Part shown: piece after piece, positions 11,301 to 25,900 of the stretch
Numbering within the stretch: the first letter of the stretch is position 1
Layout: each line of letters begins with the position of its first letter
Source: Nymphaea colorata
Lineage: Eukaryota > Streptophyta > Magnoliopsida > Nymphaeales > Nymphaeaceae
Direction of reading: 5' to 3'
DNA: 64,000 nucleotides
Assembly: GCF_008831285.2 (NCBI RefSeq)
Contig: NC_045147.1
Coordinates: 12,651,427-12,715,426, forward strand
Notes under the pieces: generated by a model
Database searches by the model: none
Told to the model about the DNA's origin: nothing
What the model saw: the letters and a program-made list of their open reading frames with translations, nothing else
Translations under genes and position numbers: made by a program

Positions 11301-12910
11301 AGGGCTGCGCTTATGACAACATGGCCAATGGATGCTCTACTACGTGCATAGAATCAAGTACGTTAGACAGGGAGTTGATAAGATCTTGTTTGAGTTTTCT
11401 GCTTTGTATTCAATCTAAATGCCAGCTTGATTAGTAAATGGTAATGCTCTTTGATCTCTCTCTCTCTCTCTCTTGTACAACACATACTGTATGCTTTCAA
11501 TTTTCGGCTATCGCTTTGAGCAACAACGATACACTAAATTTCTTGACGAAACAAATGGTGGGCCGTCCTTAGATTCGCCATTACTTGTATTTGGATTAAC
11601 TACTGTGCATGGTGTTCTCTGTTGGCATAAATAAACAAATATGTCATATCATGCTAGACATTAAGAAGTTTGCAAAAGCCATAAATAATCCTAATGCAAT
11701 TTTGGATTGTTCGAATGAAACTTTTGTTGATCTGACCATCCCCATGTATCTCCCCCATTGCTTATAAGGCCAACACTAACCCCTTTGCCGGGTGAAATCT
11801 GGAACTAAACCACTATTGAAGTTGTTCTTATAAATTGAAACTTCGATTCGTTGTTCTCACGATGATCCACCATAGCAGCGACTTAGAATATAGAAGATGA
11901 ATTCCCGTCGGTCGTTTTCATTAATCAGTTGTTCACAGAAACAATCTTGCGGCTATGCATGCTTTCTCTCATCACACAGCAATTTACTCAAGCTTCTGAC
12001 AAAATGCGTACCGGTTATTTATCTTCACTTTGAAGTTGCTGGCATATTATAACTGAAAAGGAAGGCAACCATCAACTTCTTGATCTGCAGACAGGAAATT
12101 TATCAATGTCATAATGTCCCAAGCGGTGAGCCATGAATATTGTTGGATACGGTTGAGAACCTGAGGTGAGTTATTGGTAGAGTTATGAGAAGAAGCCCAT
12201 TCGTACCTTGAACCCAGAGAAAGAGAGAAACAGGTCCATCGCTCAAGTCGCTTTCTCATACAAGCAAAGCGAATCTGGCCGGCCTTAATGCTGGATATGG
12301 TCAATCCATTTTGCAGCTTGGCAGTGAATCTAGATTTCATGGACCGCCTACTAGAGTTATGTAAATTTCAAGGGACCACCTAATGGAACTATTTTAATTT
12401 CATTTTTAGGTCCCGACTGCGGCCTAAGCCCAGTTGTCGGCACATAGGTCCCCAAGGTGGCAAGAGAAGACAAAGAATAAAACACAACTGTTTAATTAAA
12501 AAAATGCATTGCGACAGTCCTTGTGGATGCTCTCAATTCTTTCTGCTATCAATGAAGCAAAACATTTTTTTGTCCTGGAAACTCTATATGATTGGAGATA
12601 GCTTTCTATTTTGGTGATCCTTTCTTGAAGTTGATGTACAGTTCGGCTATTTACTGCATTGATCCCTTGCAGTTTGCATTTGTGTACTTGTCTCTCTAAA
12701 ATTAAAGCATACACTTTTGTTCGTCATTTTACTTGTATTAGAATTGGGATTGTAATAGCCATATGCTCTTTCTGCTGTATTCTTTCTGCTGTATGTGTCA
12801 TTTGAGTACCCTTCCCTCCACTCATAATGCTATAATTTGTACAAATGCATTATATATATATATATATATGACCAGATTTTTCTTTCCTTAATGAAATTCC
12901 ACATGCATAT

Positions 12911-13020
12911 GAAGTCCAACAGAATCATTAACTCCATGATGCATGAGCGCAACGAAATTTCACTCGACTTTGAAGTCAAACACAATCATTGACTCCATAA
13001 TGCGTGAGCAAGTACATACC
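12911..13020. repeat. Imperfect tandem repeat, period about 61 bp
   Basis: GAAGTCCAACAGAATCATTA at 12911 is echoed by GAAGTCAAACACAATCATTG at about 12972. Both are followed by ACTCCAT(G/A)ATGC(A/G)TGAGC. Confidence 0.8.
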
Positions 13021-14124
13021 TCAGCCAAAGTAGAGGACAAAAATCAGGTGAACGGATCATTTTTTTATTATAGTTAGGGAAATTGCAGAACATTTCCTAT
13101 TATTATCACGCCAAGCATTTCTAGGCATTTCACAGGAATTCAACTTATCAAACTAAGCGGCCCTCTTCTAGCTACATATATTGAATTCATGGTTGGCTGC
13201 CCCTTCTTATGGTCAAGATATCAAACTTCCAAATGCTTATAATTATTGAACATCAGCTTTTCTTTGAAATTTTCCACACGCATGCCCTCATATTCCGCCA
13301 GCAAATTCTCTTTTTCTTGGTTTCTAAAAGCATGCTTCATTCAAAAGAAAAAAAAAACGACTTTGGACTGGTCAATGTAAAACATATTTAATGTATACAT
13401 CTTTCATAAGGCCTACCTGCCTTCGATCAACCAAACTCACCTAATTTCTAACTAATTAAACAAAATATGCCAGCGCATTGTGGCCAGATCTTATACAGAG
13501 TAGAAAATCATGCTCATACGACATGTGCTCGTCAAAGGGTTGTTGTACATGTTGGTGCTTTGTACCAGTTTGTATTTCCTCATTTCGATCTGAAATTCAG
13601 AACCTGTGTTTCTTTATGTTGATGCAAGTTTTTAGGGGTTTAATTTTTCTTCTACGATGAGAAATGCCGGCGAGCGACGAACTGACAATGAACATTCTGG
13701 CCACCAGAAAAGTAACTTAACCCTCGGCCGGCTTGGTCCATCATGCTTATCCCTGAGGGGGTTGCTGCAATGGATGCAATGGTAGATCAAAAAAAATTTG
13801 GCTGAGGGACACTGTTGTATAAATTATCATTTCTTACTCGACGCAACATATATAAACAAATAATTGTAAGACATATGTATAAAAATGGAGAAAAATTTTG
13901 TTGTTAGTGCGGGCAACTGCATGCCAGCCTATCAGTATGTAGCTCCGCTAATGAATGGTTGAGGTGAGGACAGGTAGGCGGTCAGTCTCCGTTTCACATT
14001 CTCAAAACATAAGCTTCTTGTGTTGTAAATGGGGAATATTGATATGCAGGCTGAAACATTGTGGGGCGTCAACCCAAGACACCAAAAGAAGGTCTGGTAT
14101 TTTGGAGGAATAAAGGGAAGGGTG

Positions 14125-14184
14125 AGGGATTCGACCCTCTTGTTCAACAAAAGGATGAAATATTCCTCTTACTCACCCAGAAAA
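14125..14184. repeat. SINE-like repeat, copy 1
   Basis: Contains GGATTCGACCCTC, which resembles a pol III B box, then ATATTCCTCTTACTCACCCA and an A-rich end. A related segment lies at about 49767-49828. Two short copies are too few to define a family. Confidence 0.35.
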
Positions 14185-15002
14185 AGCTTCATTATGCTTT
14201 ATAAGTGAAATACTATGGATTAAAAAGCTTAGGGTGGTTCAGAAAAGCAGGTAGGCACTACTAGATTTGGATGTTGATAACATCTATTCTCCTTCAATAC
14301 TGCTCTAGCGTCTCACCACATGCCATCTGATCCATCTATAGTTTTACACGCCATACTTGTTCAAGCAATAAATGTACAAGTACTAATTTTTACGGTTTGG
14401 GGCCCATAAGCACCTACCCTTCTTGATATCTGCTTACCTTAGATGCCGCATATGTCTATCCCGGTTGATATAGACAGTGCAACTGTCTTATTTAATATCT
14501 TGAAAACATTTAAGATGTGCCTCTACACACCGCTTATTATTATGTCATTTATTGTATGCCTTTAGAATACTGAGTTCTTGATGAAGATCCATCACGTTCC
14601 ATGCCAGAGGAATTCCTTTTCTCCCCTTCAAAGCAGGAGATCACCGATCACGCAATTGAGGTCCACCACCAATTAATGCATGCCTTTTGATCCTTCGTAG
14701 TTTTTTGTACTAGAATGTAGAACTAGAAAAACATGTTTGATATGCGTTCTCGACCGTGTTCCATGTGCATTTTTGCAAACAAGGGACATGAGGATCGTGC
14801 CCCATTTACATTGGAGCAGGCATGGAAGGTGTCCTCATCTGTTTTATGTAGTTTTTGTTTCATGTAATCCCCGTCAAAGAGGCCTGAAAGTCCCTTCCAT
14901 TCCTCTTGCCTACCGGATCCTTGATTCTGTTATCACAATGGTGCATTTGTTCAATTAAGTATCATGCTTCATCACTTAAAACCTTGAGACATAATGCTCA
15001 GG

Positions 15003-15185
15003 AGTGGAGTCAGGAATTTTTTATTGGAAAGGCCGAATTATAATTTCAAAATGTTGACAGATGCTAAAATATTATTTTTCAAAATTTTAAAGGGAATGAA
15101 AATTTTAAAATTTTAAATGTAAAATTGTAATTTTTTTTTTGAGAAAAGGTCTAGGGCCCCTACCGGCTCCCTGGCGTTGCCCCTA
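15003..15185. repeat. Dispersed repeat family copy 2, diverged
   Basis: Starts near GGAGTGGAGTCAGGAATTTT, carries AAGGCCGAATTATAATTTC and an AT-rich core of AAATTTTAAA words, and ends with TCTAGGGCCCCTACCGGCTC. The overall plan matches the copies at about 5924 and 51510. Confidence 0.5.
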
Positions 15186-17339
15186 ATAATGTTTACTAGA
15201 ATTGGATTAGAAGTACCAAGCTACTCTATGCCCCTTGAAACAATTTCTATTCCATGCAATCAAACAAGCTCAAAAAGTGCATGTCTTCCATGCTTTGTTC
15301 CTCAATCAATGCAAGAAGTCGTTAGTATCATTCTCTTACGCCACAAAGAAAGTCTCTTTGATGCAAATTCCAATTAAGTTTTGAACTCAAAGGCATGCTG
15401 CAACTTAGAGATCTTAAACCAACCCTTATTGCCAAACATATATGACACTTTTAGGTTAAACGTTGCAAAGTTCACTAATTCAATATTGACATTGTAGTCC
15501 CCTCAAGCAACTGCCCTTGCATTGCATATGCAAGTGCCCAACAGAGGCTATTCCACTTGACACTTGAATTTGGTTATAAGAAAATTAGCCTTGGTTTTGT
15601 AATATGTACTTCCCCAACCCACATTCAAAAGATAGCATACCATCTGATTAGCAGATGGCTCAACAGTTTATATAATGACATCAACTAATATAATATAGTG
15701 GGGCATTAGTGACAATAACTAATGCAGGCAATGCAGTCTTTTCATTGTAGTGAGACTGGAGACAGAGTTAACCCTTTTTCCTCCCCTTTTGGTCTTTTAA
15801 TAGTGGGAAACAACCAACCAAAAGCAAACACAAGACAAAGAAATTACATGTGGTTGGGGCACTAACCACAAATGTCATTTCAGCAACTACACATGTTTAT
15901 CATACAATATTAAATGCATTAACAAATAAAGAGAAAAGTAAAAGAATAAATGGAGCACCTAAAAGCAAGCAGGAGCGTTAAAGATTCAAAACTAACTCAT
16001 TAATGGCAGCCTTAATGCTGTGTGAAACCACATCTCCATAATTCAAGCAAGAATTAAAAACGGTAGCGGCCAGAATTGAAAAACGCAATAATAAAGCAAA
16101 GATAAAAAGGATAACCGAAAAATTCAAATTCAAAAAAATTCGTTTCTTTTTCATCCCTTTGAAAAAAAAAAAAAAAAATCAAACGCCCTTTCGAAGTCAG
16201 CTCACGAACGTCAACTTCCCTCGCTCAAATTTTCTTCCTTCCAGACAGAAAAACTTACCTACGCCACCTACCCAACACCTAGGGATCAAAAATCTCCACA
16301 CGCTTCCTTATTTTATGAAGAAAAATTGAATTTCCCATAAAGGTTGAAGACAAGAATAAAAGTGGGATTTATAATTGGTCCGGATCCCAGACAATCGGAC
16401 GCCCACCCGACATGCACTCGTACTTCATGCATGTAAACCAAGATATAAAATTACGTGCATAAAGAACCCATTTCCCTTATGTATATTTATTAAAAAATGT
16501 CTGCATCATCCTTGCTTTTTTCTCCCTTGTAGGGCCGAAGGACACTTCATGTGATCTTGAACTCATTAAATGCGCCATATGTGGTTGGATGATGCGCTTG
16601 TCTGTATACACACCACTGTACATACAATACAAAATTGCCCTTTAGAGAGAGCCAGATTATATGCGTGTTCAATATCGTTGATGGCTAGCAACTCATACTT
16701 TATTCTTATCTTTGAATTAAAAAGGTTGTAGTCGCAAAGTTTGAGGCATGTATTGCTGCTCATTTCTCGCATCATTGGCTAACCGTTTATATATAAATAA
16801 GTGTGAGAGACATGAAGTCTTATGCACAAACACATGCAAAATAAGAAAATAGAAAAGAACCAATCAAAATAATTACTTTGAGCAAATACATAATAGATTC
16901 TGATGAATCAGTCTTCGAGTGATTGGTTTTATTGAAACAAACATGTTTGATGTTTTGAAGCTAACAAATATTCGAATTCTAAAAGAAGAAAGTGATGCTC
17001 AATCATTAAGAATCAATAATAATAAAAAAAAGGGGGGAAAACAGGAAGGAAGGGAAGGTCGGTCAACCGTATTAGTCAAGAAGACCAAGATGCAGTTTTA
17101 TATTGCCACCAAAAGTCAGTCAGTCCTGGAAACTTTATATAAATCGACGCCTCGACCAAGTCCAGGAGCTTGGTTTGAATTTTCTTTTTCTTTAATAACG
17201 AAAAATATTAAGAAACAATAAAGTTAAGAAGGATCTGGTAATCAAGATTCATGTCTTAGTTTTTGTTCGTCAAAATTAATCGAGATATAATTAAATTTTT
17301 TTTGAATTATGGTAGGTATTTGAAAAATTGTGATACTTA

Positions 17340-19544
17340 ATCACGGATTGGTGAAATTTGATTCCGGACCGTTCGCCGCCTTGGAAGGCAGGACGGCGCA
17401 CCGTGGGTTTTGAATGGGTCCATTACGCGTGAAGCGAGTGATGGGGTTCGGGTCCGGATCTTCTCCTCCAGACCCACTTGCAGCAATGCATGATGAGGCC
17501 CACATGCACCGCGTCGTTCCATGGAAGAGTGAGATGTTTGCCGTGGCCCAAAGCTACGGGCGTGTCGGGGCCGCCGGATCCAACGACCCTGAGGCAGTCG
17601 GGCGCCTGAGATCTGCCCGCACCGAAACTCCCGCGCATCGTATTGGGAGGCGGTGTCCTTTTTCTCTTTCCACTGCTCGCCGTTTCATTAGAGGTCGTTT
17701 GGATTCACCGGAACACCAGGGGACGGAAACCGCTCGAGGCAGAATCCTCGCCCTCTCTCCCGTAGGCTCTCTCCCTCTCTCCTCACCCTTTCTCCCCTGC
17801 TCTCTCTTCTCTTGCACTCAATCCTTACCGGCGTCCGGTGGCTTGCTCCACCCGACGGACATTTCTCCAGCTCTCGTTTTTCAGGTATGCCAGATCTCTC
17901 TCTCTCCCTCTCTGCCCCTCTCGTTCTACATAATTTGTGGCGTCAAACATCTGACCGACGCCTTCCTCCTCTATCTACTACTGCCGATCATCTCCGGTAA
18001 TCCTACAGCACTCCCTCAAAAATCATGGAAGCTTTTGGCCTTCTTTCTCTCTCTCTCAAAACCACATCTTAAGACCAAGGGGCAGGGGCTTCCGCGAGGC
18101 CGATGCCGAGAGGAACAACAGCCTTGCTGCCTGAGTCATCGACTCCCTTGACTCCGACGGCGGCCCCGGTCCCATGAGATGTTCGTTTCCTTCTCCCTCT
18201 ATCTTTCTCTCGCTTGCTCTGTTTCTTTTATTGTGTTTTTTCCGTTAAAGGTTTTTAATTTCGTCTGATTGGTGTTCGACCCTTCCTTTGCTTATAATGA
18301 ATTTGGGTATTCCTTTCCGTGGAGGTGGAATGGGGGTCTTGAGTTTTGGTTATTCTTCCTGAACTGCGTTTGCAGGAGTTGATAGGATCTTACGGTGGAA
18401 AACCACATGTCATTCTATGAGGTTTTGTTTAATGTGAATGATTTTTTTCTCTTTTATCTACTTTGGGTGATTGATGCAACTGGATGGTTCCGGTTGAATG
18501 AATTATGGATTTGTTGCACTGTGAAGGAGTGGAGACTAGGCTTGGGTTTTCTTACTGCTCTTTTCCTACTCTGGTCATACTAGAGTTCTTTTTCTTTTCT
18601 ATTTCATTCTTTTTGCTGTTGCTGTTGTTATTTTTCCCCTCTTGAACTAGGTGCTTTAGTCATTGTGAGTCTGAAATTGCTCATGCTCGAATGATTTCGG
18701 TAGAACATGGAGCTGCTTGTGCATGTAAGTGTGGATTGATTCCAGGTGATGAATAAAATTGATTAGAAGGAATTAGTTGCGAAGAATGATGTTAATGGAT
18801 CATGGTTTCTAGGAAGCATCTATCCACAAGTTAGAAAGGTTGTAGCAGAAAGAATATGGTTAAGATGTTTATGAACCATATTGTTTAATTTGCTGTTGTT
18901 GCATGTGTCTTGATCTTGTAGTTTGCTAGGCTTGTCTGGGTCATATTGGTTGTTACTTTAATTTAAGTTATTAATCATTTTCAAGTTGTGAGTTGGCGGC
19001 TGGGCTTTTCTAGAGGGCATGTTGATTTGGTGTTTTAGTATTATATTTGCTTATTCATCCTGTACACTTAGCATTATAGTATTTGAAGCATGAGTTCTAA
19101 GGCTTTGCGGATATAGGTTAACTTATACATCTTCATCACTGGAGCTCTCTTGATTTAATTAACGATAACTGGTACAATTGTTTCTACATAGTGTAGATCA
19201 TAATTAAATTACTTTGTGTGGAAGGTCAAATCCAGCTTTCTTTTTATAATATTTCACCCCTTTGCTTAACCATTGTCTACATGCTTCCTTTGGCTAGGTG
19301 GGGGAGGTGGCAACTGCCTAGATGGCTGGTCTTTATGAAGAGAACTCTTCACAGCCACATGTGGTCTGACCATGCAGCTGAACAGGTGTCAAAAGACCTC
19401 TTAGAAGCCTTTGAGGCCGATTGCTGTCCTTTAGACTCATTCCTTGATTTTTGATCTCCAATTACCGGAACCCTGACGGATTGAGTGGACGTACGTTCAA
19501 GTGGATCACTGATCAAATTATGCACGTCTAATTGTCGGTATCGA
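17340..19544 (+). promoter_or_regulatory. CRK promoter and 5' leader with a probable leader intron
   Basis: A GC-rich block at about 17340-17700 is followed by a CT-rich segment (17750-17885) typical of plant 5' UTRs. TTTTTCAG|GTATGCC at about 17884 is a good donor. An acceptor such as TTTGGCTAG near 19298 would join it to the segment preceding the CRK start codon at 19545. If so, the leader would contain short upstream open frames, for example an ATG at 19321. A 245-codon open frame at 17414-18151 overlaps this region but looks like GC-rich leader and promoter rather than protein. Exact transcript boundaries are not visible. Confidence 0.45.
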
Positions 19545-22500
19545 ATGGGACAGTGTTACGGGAGGACCATCACCGCCAACGGCGATGCTGGCGACCGGCC
19601 GTCGTCTACCTCATGCAATGGGGTCGCTCCTCGGAGCCCGACTCCAGGGCACTCATCTTCTGCCAGCCCATGGCCTAGTCCCTACCCGGTGGCCAGCCCA
19701 TTGCCGAATGCGGGGGCGACGCCCGCCAGCCCCTTGCCCTCTGGGGTTTCACCATCACCCATGCGGTCATCGACCCCTCGAAGGTTCTTTCGTCGACCAT
19801 TTCCTCCTCCGTCACCGGCGAAGCATATCAAGGCAGCGCTGGCGAAGAGGCAAGGGCCGGCCAAGCCAAAGGAAGGACCGATCCCGGAGGATGGCGGGGA
19901 GGCTGAGCAGCCGCTTGATAAGAGTTTCGGGTACAACAAGAACTTTGCAGCGAAATATGAGCTCGGTAAGGAGGTCGGAAGGGGCCATTTTGGGCACACC
20001 TGCTCTGCTAGGGCTCGCAAGGGCGAGATCAAGGGCCAACCTGTCGCAGTGAAGATCATCTCGAAGGCGAAGGTATGCCTCTTTGCTTCCTAGGCTTAGC
20101 TACGACAACTGTAGTGAAATTTAATTAGCTCCAGACTTTTAAACTTTTGGAATTCTTGCTCTGTTTTCAATTTCGTGGAAGAGAGTCGAGTTTTTTTTCT
20201 TTTTTCTCCTGTTTCCAACATCATAGATATTGTTTGTATGACAGAAATCTAGAAATAATAGTTGAAAACTCAATCTCTATCAAGGCTTCCTGTGTTATGG
20301 GGCCATCTCTCTTAAAGAATTTCTTTGGGATCAACTTCTACTTTGTAATCTTGATCATTGCCTTTTTGCTTCTTCTTCACACATGCATTCTTCTATTTAC
20401 CACACATCTGTTTCTATTCATGCTGGTGATTGGATTTCGTATACACTATTACACTTTGCTTCTGCATACTTGCTCCATTTTGTAGAACAATCTGCACAAC
20501 TAGACTTGTTATCAGTTATGTAGCAACGGGCTTTCAATCTGACACTGTTTTGATCACTAATTTGGCATCCAGCATGCAATAAATAAACCAGTAAATAAAT
20601 AACATGAATTTGAGGTTTTATTGATGCAGGTCAGATTCATATATTTACTGTTGACTCTGTTGTGATGTCTTTATGACATAGATTTGGTTTCCTCAGTGGA
20701 GGATTTTTCCTTTTAGCTGCCTTCTTGGATGGAAAAATTTTACATAAAAAATTTAGTGGACTTTAAAGTTCTTATTTATGTTGTTGATTGTTGAATAACG
20801 TTTTTCTTTTCCTGGATTAGTCTCAATTAGAGTATGCATATTCTGTTTGTGAAATACAAGGTGGCTATGTTTATAAACTTAAAGGCAGTTTCCATGGAAA
20901 GCACAAATGAATTGAATTGCTTTCATAACTGAGGAGAACATGGATGATAAATATATTTTTGTGGTCCTCATTATTTGCTTATAACTGAATTGGACGTAAT
21001 CATGCTCCTCATACCCATATCAGGAGTAAAAGACTCTATAACCACTAATGAGACCCAATTAAGCATGCCGAACCAGCTTAAGGCCCTTATCTCTTGTATT
21101 TTGATGTGCGATAGCTTCATTTATTTCATTATTTGTCATCTCCAGCACTGTTTTGCTTCCAGTTTCTCTATTTCTAATTCCTCATTTGGCAATTTGCTAG
21201 CATACTGTCAAATTGGTTTTGTCTATTTGCTTTCATGTTTCCGTGCAGAATGGTTTGATTTTTAATTTATTTGGCAGATGACAACTGCAATATCAATTGA
21301 AGATGTCCGCAGAGAGGTGAAAATATTAAAAGCTTTATCTGGGCATAAGCATTTGATCAAATTCTATGATGCTTGTGAAGATGCCAATAATGTCTACATT
21401 ATTATGGAGTAATGCTCTCATCTTTTGTCTAAAAATTTAATAAAAGCAGTATCCTTTTCCCTTGATTATTTATTTTAAATCAACCCTCTAATTTCTTCTT
21501 TCGCTAGAAACCATTTTTTCCCATTCTCCATTCTGTTTTATTACGCTTATGAATTTACTCTCTGCATTTTTAATTTTAGAGCATCATTTAGGTGAAAGTA
21601 CCAACAGTTATCTTGAATGTTGAAGTCCATTTCAGACTTGCCATTGTGGAACCACATGATTAATCTGTGCCCAAACTTAACCAAATATGCTGTGTTTTCA
21701 GGTTATGTGAAGGTGGGGAGCTTCTGGACAGGATCCTATCAAGGTCTGTGCTTATCTTGTATCTTGAGGTGTCTGTGTTATGTTTAAGAAGTTTATCCTA
21801 ATGCCTCTAGTGTGCTATGGCTCTTTAGAGGGGGAAGATATACTGAAGAAGATGCAAAGACTATCGTTGTTCAAATCTTAAGTGTCGTAGCTTTTTGCCA
21901 TCTTCAAGGTGTTGTACACCGTGACTTGAAGCCAGAGGTTTGAACTTTACCTCATAGTATTGCTTCTTAATTATGGATTTTGATTATGATCTGCATGTTC
22001 CTTAACTTGACGTTATTTTAGGTTTCAAATCTGGTTTTTTTTCTGCATTTATGTAAATGGACAAATCTTCACATGCTAATGCTAATTATTCTGTAATAGA
22101 ATTTTCTCTTCACTACTAGAGACGAAGACGCACCAATGAAGATAATTGATTTTGGGCTTTCAGATTTCACTAAACCAGGTAATAATTGGTTGTGTTCTCT
22201 CTCTTTTTCTTTCTTGCTCTCTCTAATCCTCCTCATCTTCCTCAAGTCACCTTCTTCTGTTGGAGACTGTTTGATAAGAATTTAAATTTGTCCAGAATTA
22301 CAGACTCGTTCTTTTCGTTTTTTTTTTCTGGTGCAGATGAAAGATTGAATGATATTGTTGGCAGTGCATATTATGTTGCTCCTGAAGTCCTTCATCGATC
22401 CTATAGCATGGAGGCTGATATTTGGAGTATAGGTGTTATATCATACATTCTGTTATGTGGCAGTAGACCCTTCTGGGCTCGGACAGAGTCTGGAATATTT

Positions 22501-22925
22501 CGTGCTGTCCTTCGTGCAGATCCCAACTTTGAAGATGCACCCTGGCCATCAGTATCTCCTGAAGCAAAAGATTTTGTGAAGAGGATGCTCCACAAGGATC
22601 ATAGGAAAAGAATGACTGCTGCACAGGCCTTGAGTATGTCTTTTGCCATTCTTAAACCATGACAACCCTATTTATCCTGCTTTAAGTGTAACCTGTGTGT
22701 GTCTGACATTGACTGTTTCTTGCACTTACAAAAAGGTTTAGATTCTTCTTGATTCTAAATTTCCCTTGCCTGTCTGCAATTGCATATAATTGACTTTTGT
22801 TTTGTTGGCAGCACATCCATGGCTTCGAGTGGATAGTCGCCCAGTTCCTTTGGACATTTTGTTTTATAAGTTGGTCAAGTCCTATATTCGTTCAACTCCA
22901 CTTAAACGAGCAGCTCTAAAGGTCC

Positions 22926-22983
<58 letters not shown>

Positions 22984-25900
22984 GTGCAACCCACCCCCAC
23001 CAACACTTGCACACACACACACACACACACACAGTGTCACATCTACATAGAGACAGTAAGTTTCTTGAGCTTTATAGCAATCAACATTTAACCTGATCAA
23101 TTAAATAGTCTTTCTACTTCAAAAAATTTGCTTTGCTAATACAATGCTAACAAAAATTTGCTTCATCTGTTGTCCTCTACATGCCAAATTGCCTGTATAT
23201 GTAGTTACATACATTGCCCACTTGTAAACTTGAATGATAGACGTGGTATCAGTCCTCCTGGCTAGAGTTTGCCACCTGAAATTGCTGTAATAAGTCTGTT
23301 AGAGCCCCGTGTCAGAAATAAAGAAGAAAAATTAAGGCCATTTTCATAGTCAGCCGTTGTTATCATTTGTGGTGGTTGGATTTAAATTTAATGTGCAGGA
23401 TTTTTGGGATTAAATCCTTTCTTTATTTTTCTTGATTTAGAGTTGTCTATTGCCCTCTTTTTGACATTTATGTTAATGATGTGCTACTGGGACAAAATTA
23501 ACATGATTGAACTTTGAGGTTCTACATTTGTTATTAGATTTCTTTGAGGTTCTACATTTGTTATTAGATTTCTTTGAGGTTCTGCATTGCAGTATTAGGT
23601 TTTATGTTATTAGATCTAGTTGCTATTATCAGCAATGTTTCTCTCTGTTGATGGAGAAGACACTAGGGAACCTAACGTTGTTTCTTCATTTCACTTTCCC
23701 TTGTTTTAGAATGCTCTACATTCTACAGCATATGGACATTTTACATAGTAGTAGTGAGTGGTTACTCGTGGAGATTATTCTTTATCTGCTTGATCTTTAT
23801 TAAGTTTGTTCTAAAGTTGTCTATCAGTTTTGTTAGTGAATTTGTAGTTGCAGGAGTCAGGAAATACTTTCCTTTTTTAGCTGCTTGAAATTTTGAATTA
23901 TGATATTGTGTACAGTAGATATTTATAGTCAGAATTCTCTGAGTTATATACTTAGAAGTTAGAAGTATGCAAACACATGTATCTGTTCCTTTTTTGCACT
24001 AAAAATTATACATTTGTGTTGCCAGTAATTTACGAAACCTAGAACATCATCAATTACAGGCTTACTCCCAAATTGAATTGTTGCGAATGGTCATAATTAT
24101 TTCTTCTCTGTTAATTTTTTGTTTTAAAAAATTTGTTTGTTAAGATCCATGTAACCGGATCTTTGGAAACATGCTTTGGAGTCGGTTTGGCGATTTATGT
24201 TTTTTTTTTTCTGAACTTGTTCGAATATGCTGTAGGCATTGTCCAGAGCTCTGACAGAGGATGAACTATTCTACCTTAGGTCTCAATTCAAGCTTTTGGA
24301 ACCAAGTAATGATGGACGGGTTTCTCTTGAAAACTTCCGCTCGGTTTGTATTTGTGATTTTGCTTGTTCCATGATGATTTCATGTTTAGAATTGGAAAGT
24401 ATGATCTGGTTGTCAATTTTGTAGCTAATGGGAATTTGAACTCATCATGTCATGGTTTGACTGACCTGAAAAAATGTAATCATGTGCTTTTGTTTGGAAA
24501 AATGACAGGCCCTTGTGAAGAATGCTACTGATGCGATGAAGGAGTCGAGAGTGCTTGACATATTGAACAATGTAAATTACTCCAACCCACTTCGTATACT
24601 GCTGGGGTCTTAATTTAAATTTATCTAATTAAAGAAGCATAATTTTCTAGTAGATTTTTGTATTAAATCCAAGATATCTAATGTTTAACCATATCCAAAT
24701 TCCTAATACTGTGGGAAAGCACTATGGAGTATGGACCTCTTATGTGCTGCTCCCTTTTGGGCATCACCAGTACATGCTATGCAGTGTGGGCTACCTGCAG
24801 CTGATTTGTTTGGGGGTGCGTGTATTACTATCTTTAGAACAAATTACAAAATGGGGCCTAGCATTTGGGAAAATAAGTAACCACTACTCAACTTTTAAAT
24901 GTTGATAAATAGGCACTCAACTTTTGAGAGTTCTCAAACAGCCTCCTGCTAACAGAAAATATTACTTGTTAAAATAAATTGAAAAAAAAAACACTTCTTA
25001 AAGACGAAATTATCTTTCATCCACCAAGGAAAAAATGATTTCTTCTATCATTTTATATCAAATATTTATGATTTTTGTCAGTAGGTGGCTCTTTGAGAGG
25101 TTCTTCCAAAAATTGAGCGTCTATATGTTAGCTTTTAAAAGTTGAGCAATGATTTGTTATCTACCCGAACCATTAGGTGCCTTTTTGTAATTTTTTCTAA
25201 TTTTTATTTTGTAGTGCGTTATAAAAGAGATGCTGTGAGGGTTCAGGATATTAACAAGTCATTGGGTAGCCAAATCTTCTATAGCAATCTCATTAGTCGT
25301 GACCTGTTTGCTGTGAATGATAAAAAACCAATGGTTTAGCTGGAAACAGACTCCACTTTGCCATCTAAAGTAAGGCAACATACTCATCTCCTCCTCCATC
25401 ATATTAACTAACCTACTTTCTTGCAAGTCTTTGATATGTCATGCATTCACACATGCATGCGACAGATGGCATTCTTCTCTTACTCTCTTTGTTTGTACTT
25501 TGTATCCTTTGTCACATAGGTATAACTGTATAAGTATGGATTTGGGTACGGGTACACAATTTTTAGAAAATCTTGGTGGTGCATCAAAAGAACGTGTGTG
25601 TCTATATATATATACAACACATCAATATGACAATTTTTAATAGTTCCTTTCGTAATTTCTATATATAATGTCATAAAAACTAACAAAAATATGGTTAAAA
25701 TGTAAGAAAAAATGAACTGTCTTACCCGCATTGGCATACCGCTATACTGGCTACTGGTATGTGGGCATAACCCATGTACCAGTGTGACTTAGGTTGTACC
25801 ATATTCATGATGGAACAGCTAATGGGCTACAATTTGTTAAATAGGCAATGACTAATCTTAGTTTTTTTTTCCTGGTGTTCGTTTTGTCTATTTTTCTCTT

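Larger units (their letters stand above)
8316..17330. other. Gene-free stretch of about 9 kb
   Basis: Low-complexity, AT-rich DNA with stop codons in all frames. Several 60-100 residue open frames exist (for example near 10437-10763 and 12496-12714 minus), but none shows a domain, splice-compatible neighbours or a family match I recognise. It holds a 61-bp imperfect tandem repeat at about 12911-13020, a copy of the dispersed repeat at about 15003, and a SINE-like stretch near 14125. A distant or rapidly evolving gene could be missed by eye. Confidence 0.5.

Noticed and set aside
17414-18151. 245-codon plus-strand open frame
   Set aside because: It covers the GC-rich promoter and CT-rich leader of the kinase gene, has no domain, and runs across a strong splice donor.
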